A stretch of DNA of 64,000 nt from JADJVL01 sp039812765 (lineage in GTDB: Bacteria > Acidobacteriota > Holophagae > Holophagales > Holophagaceae), in contig JBDIBF010000004.1 in assembly GCA_039812765.1 (NCBI GenBank), positions 14,882 to 78,881 on the forward strand. Reading direction: 5' to 3'. Positions 61,434 to 64,000 of the stretch are shown here, piece after piece. The notes below the pieces were generated by a model. That model saw only the letters and a program-made list of their open reading frames with translations, was not told the DNA's origin and did no database searches. The translations under genes were made by a program, and so were the position numbers. Position 1 is the first letter of the stretch; the number at the start of each line of letters is the position of its first letter.

Positions 61434-61961
61434 CTAGTTCCGCGCGGGGAAGATGCCCTGAAGGCAGATGATGTAGTTCATCCCCAGGTAGGGCTGCATG
61501 TTGTTGTGGGGCTGGTTGCCCCCCGCCAGGCCGATGCTCGGCGCCGCCAGGGCGCTGTCGGCGGTGCCGAAGTTCTTTGAGACCCCCGCCCCGAGGGTCG
61601 CCGGGCCCACCGCGACGCCGGTCCCAGGCGTGGCGGTGGTGGAGGCGGTGGCCGCCGGCGCGGTGGCCGCGTGATTGTGGGACGGCATTTCCGTGATGGT
61701 CAACGTGTGGGTGGGCTCGCCGCCGATCTGGCCCATCACCATGTTGGGCAGGCCCGGCCCGGTGCCCGTGCCGACGGGCACGCGGCCCCGGAGGTCCGGC
61801 AGGCCGAAGGTGGTCTGCCCGTTTCCTCCGTAGGTCGTGCCGAGGATGGAGAAAAGGGCCGTGTTCTGGGCGATGGAGAGGATCTGGCCTTGGCAGAAGG
61901 CCCAGGTCCGCGGCGCGAAGTTGCCGGCGAACATCCTGATTTCTCCGATGGTGCCTTCCAT
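61434..61961 (-). CDS. Phage-tail-collar domain (MdpB-like) protein, copy 2
   Basis: A 175-residue paralogue of the next gene, nine bases upstream of it. MEGTIGEIRMFAGNFAPRTW, ILSIAQNTALFSILGTTYGG, FGLPDLRGRVPVGTG and NNMQPYLGMNYIIC are the matching blocks. Differences concentrate in the Ala/Thr-rich central part and in the loop after AGNFAPR. No phage structural genes flank it. It is more likely a cellular fibre component than a prophage relic. Confidence 0.88.
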   Translation of the reverse strand: MEGTIGEIRMFAGNFAPRTWAFCQGQILSIAQNTALFSILGTTYGGNGQTTFGLPDLRGRVPVGTGTGPGLPNMVMGQIGGEPTHTLTITEMPSHNHAATAPAATASTTATPGTGVAVGPATLGAGVSKNFGTADSALAAPSIGLAGGNQPHNNMQPYLGMNYIICLQGIFPARN

Positions 61962-61976
61962 GGGGTGCTCCTGGGA

Positions 61977-63272
61977 TCAGTAGACGGGATAGGGGTTCAC
62001 GACGGCCTGGCGCCGGCCGCGCAGCAGGCCGTCCAGGGCGATGTCGGAAGGGGCGAGGGAGGGTTCGCTGGCGACCAGGCTGGCGCCGGCGGCGGCGTAT
62101 CGGCTCAGGTGCACCTGGCCACGGGAGAGGTGGACGGCCGGGTCCATGGCACGGCGCCCGCCCGGGCCCTCCCACTCGGCGCGCTCGAGGGCCTCCCGCA
62201 CGAAACGGGCATGGCCGCCGGCATCCTGCATCGCCGACGCCAGCAGGCGCCCGGTGTCGTAACCCAGGGCCGCGAAGGACGAAGCCTCCCGGCCCGCACG
62301 ACGGCGGAAGGCGGCAAGGAAGGCGCGGTTGGCCGCGGTGCCGAGCCCGAGGGTCCAGGACGAGGCGGTGACGAAGCCCTCCAAGGCCGCGCCGAGGCCC
62401 GCGGCGAGCGCGTCCTCGGCCAGGTAGGGCGTGCCCACCAACGGGACCTCCCCGACCAGGCCGGCCTTGAGGAAGGCCGAGAGGAACTCCAGCCCCTCGC
62501 CCCGGCCCAGCAGGGCGGCGACGAAGGCGGGGCGGAGCAGCTGGATGCGGTCCACCGACTCGGCCGCCGGAAGGCCGGCCGGCGCCTCCTGCAGGGGCAT
62601 GCCGGGGATGTGGCGGCCCTTCTCGAAGCCGCCTTCCGAGAGGGCCCCGAGCCGGAAGGCGGCCAGGGCGTCGTGGCCGCCCTCGAAGGCGGAGGTCACG
62701 AGGAATCCGCCTTCGCCGTAGGTGCGGGTGGCCCACCGGCCAAGCGCCCAGCGGGATTCCCAGGCGCCGAGGGTGTTGTAGAAGATCCAGGGCTCGCGGT
62801 CCGCGGGACGCACCAGGTTGGCGCCTCCATCCACCACGAGTAGGGTGCGCTCGGCCTTCGCGAAGACGGGACCGAGGCCCTGGACCATGGCCGGCTGGCC
62901 GAGGACCACCACCAGGTCCGCCTCGTCCTCGTCGATCAGGGCCTTCGCGGCGCGCCGGTAGGCCGAAGGAGACAGCGCGCAGGCGCGGCGGACAACCTCG
63001 AGCCGTGAAGCCGTGTCCGGCGGGGCGAACGCGGAGAAGGCTAGGTCCAGACCGGCCCCCAGGTCCTCCCCCAGGCCACGGGCCGCGGAGGGGATCAGGA
63101 GGCCGATGCGCCCGGCGAGGACCGGGGGCGGCGGCGCGTCCCGGGGCGCGGGCGGCGGGGCGGCCTTCGGAAAGGCCGGGAGCCCGGCCAGGGCGGTGCC
63201 CCACATGCCGAGCTGGGCGAGAAAGGTTCGCCGGCCCGGGAAGGGGGTTGGGAATCGGAGCGGGGATGCCAT
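61977..63272 (-). CDS. Tat-type periplasmic substrate-binding protein (type 1 fold)
   Basis: A 431-residue protein. A twin-arginine-like signal (PGRRTFLAQLGMWGTALAG) exports it. The body resembles the Leu/Ile/Val-binding (ANF-receptor-like) fold: IGLLIPSAARGLGEDLGAGL, DLVVVLGQPAMVQGLGPVF, and FAALGYDTGRLLASAMQ. A C-terminal SRGQVHLSRYAAAGASLV is typical of LivJ-like proteins. No ABC permease genes adjoin it. It lies between the collagen-like gene and the tail-collar genes, so it may serve as a receptor or assembly factor. Confidence 0.75.
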   Translation of the reverse strand: MASPLRFPTPFPGRRTFLAQLGMWGTALAGLPAFPKAAPPPAPRDAPPPPVLAGRIGLLIPSAARGLGEDLGAGLDLAFSAFAPPDTASRLEVVRRACALSPSAYRRAAKALIDEDEADLVVVLGQPAMVQGLGPVFAKAERTLLVVDGGANLVRPADREPWIFYNTLGAWESRWALGRWATRTYGEGGFLVTSAFEGGHDALAAFRLGALSEGGFEKGRHIPGMPLQEAPAGLPAAESVDRIQLLRPAFVAALLGRGEGLEFLSAFLKAGLVGEVPLVGTPYLAEDALAAGLGAALEGFVTASSWTLGLGTAANRAFLAAFRRRAGREASSFAALGYDTGRLLASAMQDAGGHARFVREALERAEWEGPGGRRAMDPAVHLSRGQVHLSRYAAAGASLVASEPSLAPSDIALDGLLRGRRQAVVNPYPVY

Positions 63273-63320
63273 GGAGCGCCTCGTGTCGTCCGGAGGGAAG
63301 GGGTGGGCGGCCGCGGGACC

Positions 63321-64000
63321 CTAGCGGGAGCCCAGGGCCTCCACGAGGCGTTCCAGGCGCTCCAGGCGCAGCTGGAGGGTCTGGAGCTCCTCCCTCTGGC
63401 GCTGGATGACTTGGTGCTGCTTCTGGTACTCGTTAAGCAGCATCGGCGCAAGGAAGTGGTAGTTCACGGAGAAGGGCCTCCCGTCCCGGCCCAGCACGAC
63501 CATCCCAGGCAGGACCTCCTCCACCTCCTCGGCGATGAGGCCGAACTGGACCGGTTGCGGGGCGCCGCCGGCGGCCGTGTAGGTGAAGGTGACGGGACGG
63601 AGCTGCAGCAGGGCCTCGCTCTGGTCGCCCATGGGGCGGATGTTCTCCTTGAATCGCCGGGAGGAGTTGAGCACGCCGAGGGTGTTGTTGCTGTCGATGA
63701 AGACGGGCAGACCCGAGGTCTGCATCAGCGCGCTGTTCAGGTTGGCGCGGATGGCGGGCCAGATGACGTTGCCGCTGCCGTCGAAGGTCATCCCGGACAC
63801 GGTGCCCGTGGCGCCGGTGGCCCCGGTCGGCCCGGTGGGGCCGGTGGGACCCTGGACGCCCGTGGCGCCCGTCGCTCCGGTCGGACCCGTCGCGCCTGTG
63901 ACGCCGATGGGACCTGTCGGCCCGGTGGGGCCCGTGGGACCCGCGACTCCCGTGGCGCCCGTGGCCCCGGTGGCGCCCGTGGCCCCGGTGATCCCCGTCG
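63321..64000 (-). CDS. Collagen-like G-X-T fibre protein with S74 chaperone end, partial
   Basis: The frame stays open to the window edge, so the N-terminus is missing. Bases 63801-64000 encode an uninterrupted run of about 22 G-X-Y triplets, nearly all with Thr third (GAT, GPT, GVT) and Pro common at X. A linker with MTFDGSGNVIWPAIR follows. The last 120 residues contain the S74 intramolecular-chaperone motif KENIRPM and FGLIAEEVEEVLPGMVV. A C-terminal coiled coil ends it (VIQRQREELQTLQLRLERLE). S74 domains trimerise and often self-cleave, leaving a collagen-like trimeric fibre. Confidence 0.88.
   Translation of the reverse strand, partial: TGITGATGATGATGATGVAGPTGPTGPTGPIGVTGATGPTGATGATGVQGPTGPTGPTGATGATGTVSGMTFDGSGNVIWPAIRANLNSALMQTSGLPVFIDSNNTLGVLNSSRRFKENIRPMGDQSEALLQLRPVTFTYTAAGGAPQPVQFGLIAEEVEEVLPGMVVLGRDGRPFSVNYHFLAPMLLNEYQKQHQVIQRQREELQTLQLRLERLERLVEALGSR

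Noticed and set aside
60897..63998. Prophage remnant because of tail-collar and tail-fibre domains
   Set aside because: No capsid, terminase, portal, lysis or integrase genes are present; GC matches the host and the genes interlock with metabolic-type enzymes.

Overview
The window is GC-rich bacterial chromosome (about 70% GC by eye), densely packed, with many 4-bp ATGA/GTGA start-stop overlaps. The gene content best fits an Acidobacteriota member of the Holophagae/Geothrix type: a TonB-dependent receptor with an N-terminal carboxypeptidase-regulatory-like domain, a bactofilin next to an M23 peptidase, a kinase/ATPase/TPR fusion and a DUF4388 protein. The taxonomic call is inference; no rRNA gene is present.

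Layout. 1-2304: end of a UbiA-type prenyltransferase, then an M23 peptidase and a bactofilin. 2524-11960: an arginine operon on the minus strand (argD, acylornithine carbamoyltransferase, argB, argE, argH, argG, an unrecognised P-loop gene, argC) facing divergent argR. The carbamoyltransferase is the N-acyl type, so the acyl group stays on until ArgE. No N-acylglutamate synthase is visible, and the P-loop gene is a candidate for the missing first step. 12292-24990: ruvB, an FHA-GAF histidine kinase with ispF, CCA-adding enzyme with an SSAT-like acetyltransferase, an orphan E1-alpha subunit, an amidohydrolase-TPR fusion, and a MacAB-like efflux set.

25055-32769 is a lower-GC island with a complete type I restriction-modification locus (hsdM, hsdS, an FRG-domain gene, hsdR). 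Its ends look like those of an integron gene cassette: a 60-bp attC-like site overlaps the hsdR stop codon, and the other end has a GTTAGGA core exactly complementary to the attC outer box. If correct, this is an unusually large (about 7.7 kb) cassette that carries a defence system and has no integrase nearby.

33327-49589: two tandem carotenoid-biosynthesis membrane proteins, a large Ser/Thr kinase-ATPase-TPR protein, the TonB receptor, a periplasmic sulfurtransferase, tRNA-Lys(CTT) with a duplicated 3' fragment, trpS with an M50 protease, an FAD oxidoreductase, DinB, a CtlX-type hydrolase with divergent Lrp regulator, and threonine aldolase. 49668-57222: cell-envelope and housekeeping genes (second M23, uppP, NatAB-like ABC pair, yvcK, DUF4388, TonB-C-like protein).

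57212-64000: an unusual cluster with an Asp/Asn hydroxylase fused to an HEAGH domain, a sulfotransferase, a PKHD-type dioxygenase, a formyltransferase-like enzyme, two tail-collar proteins, a Tat-type periplasmic binding protein and a collagen-like G-X-T fibre with an S74 chaperone end. This looks like a secreted fibre system together with possible modifying enzymes.
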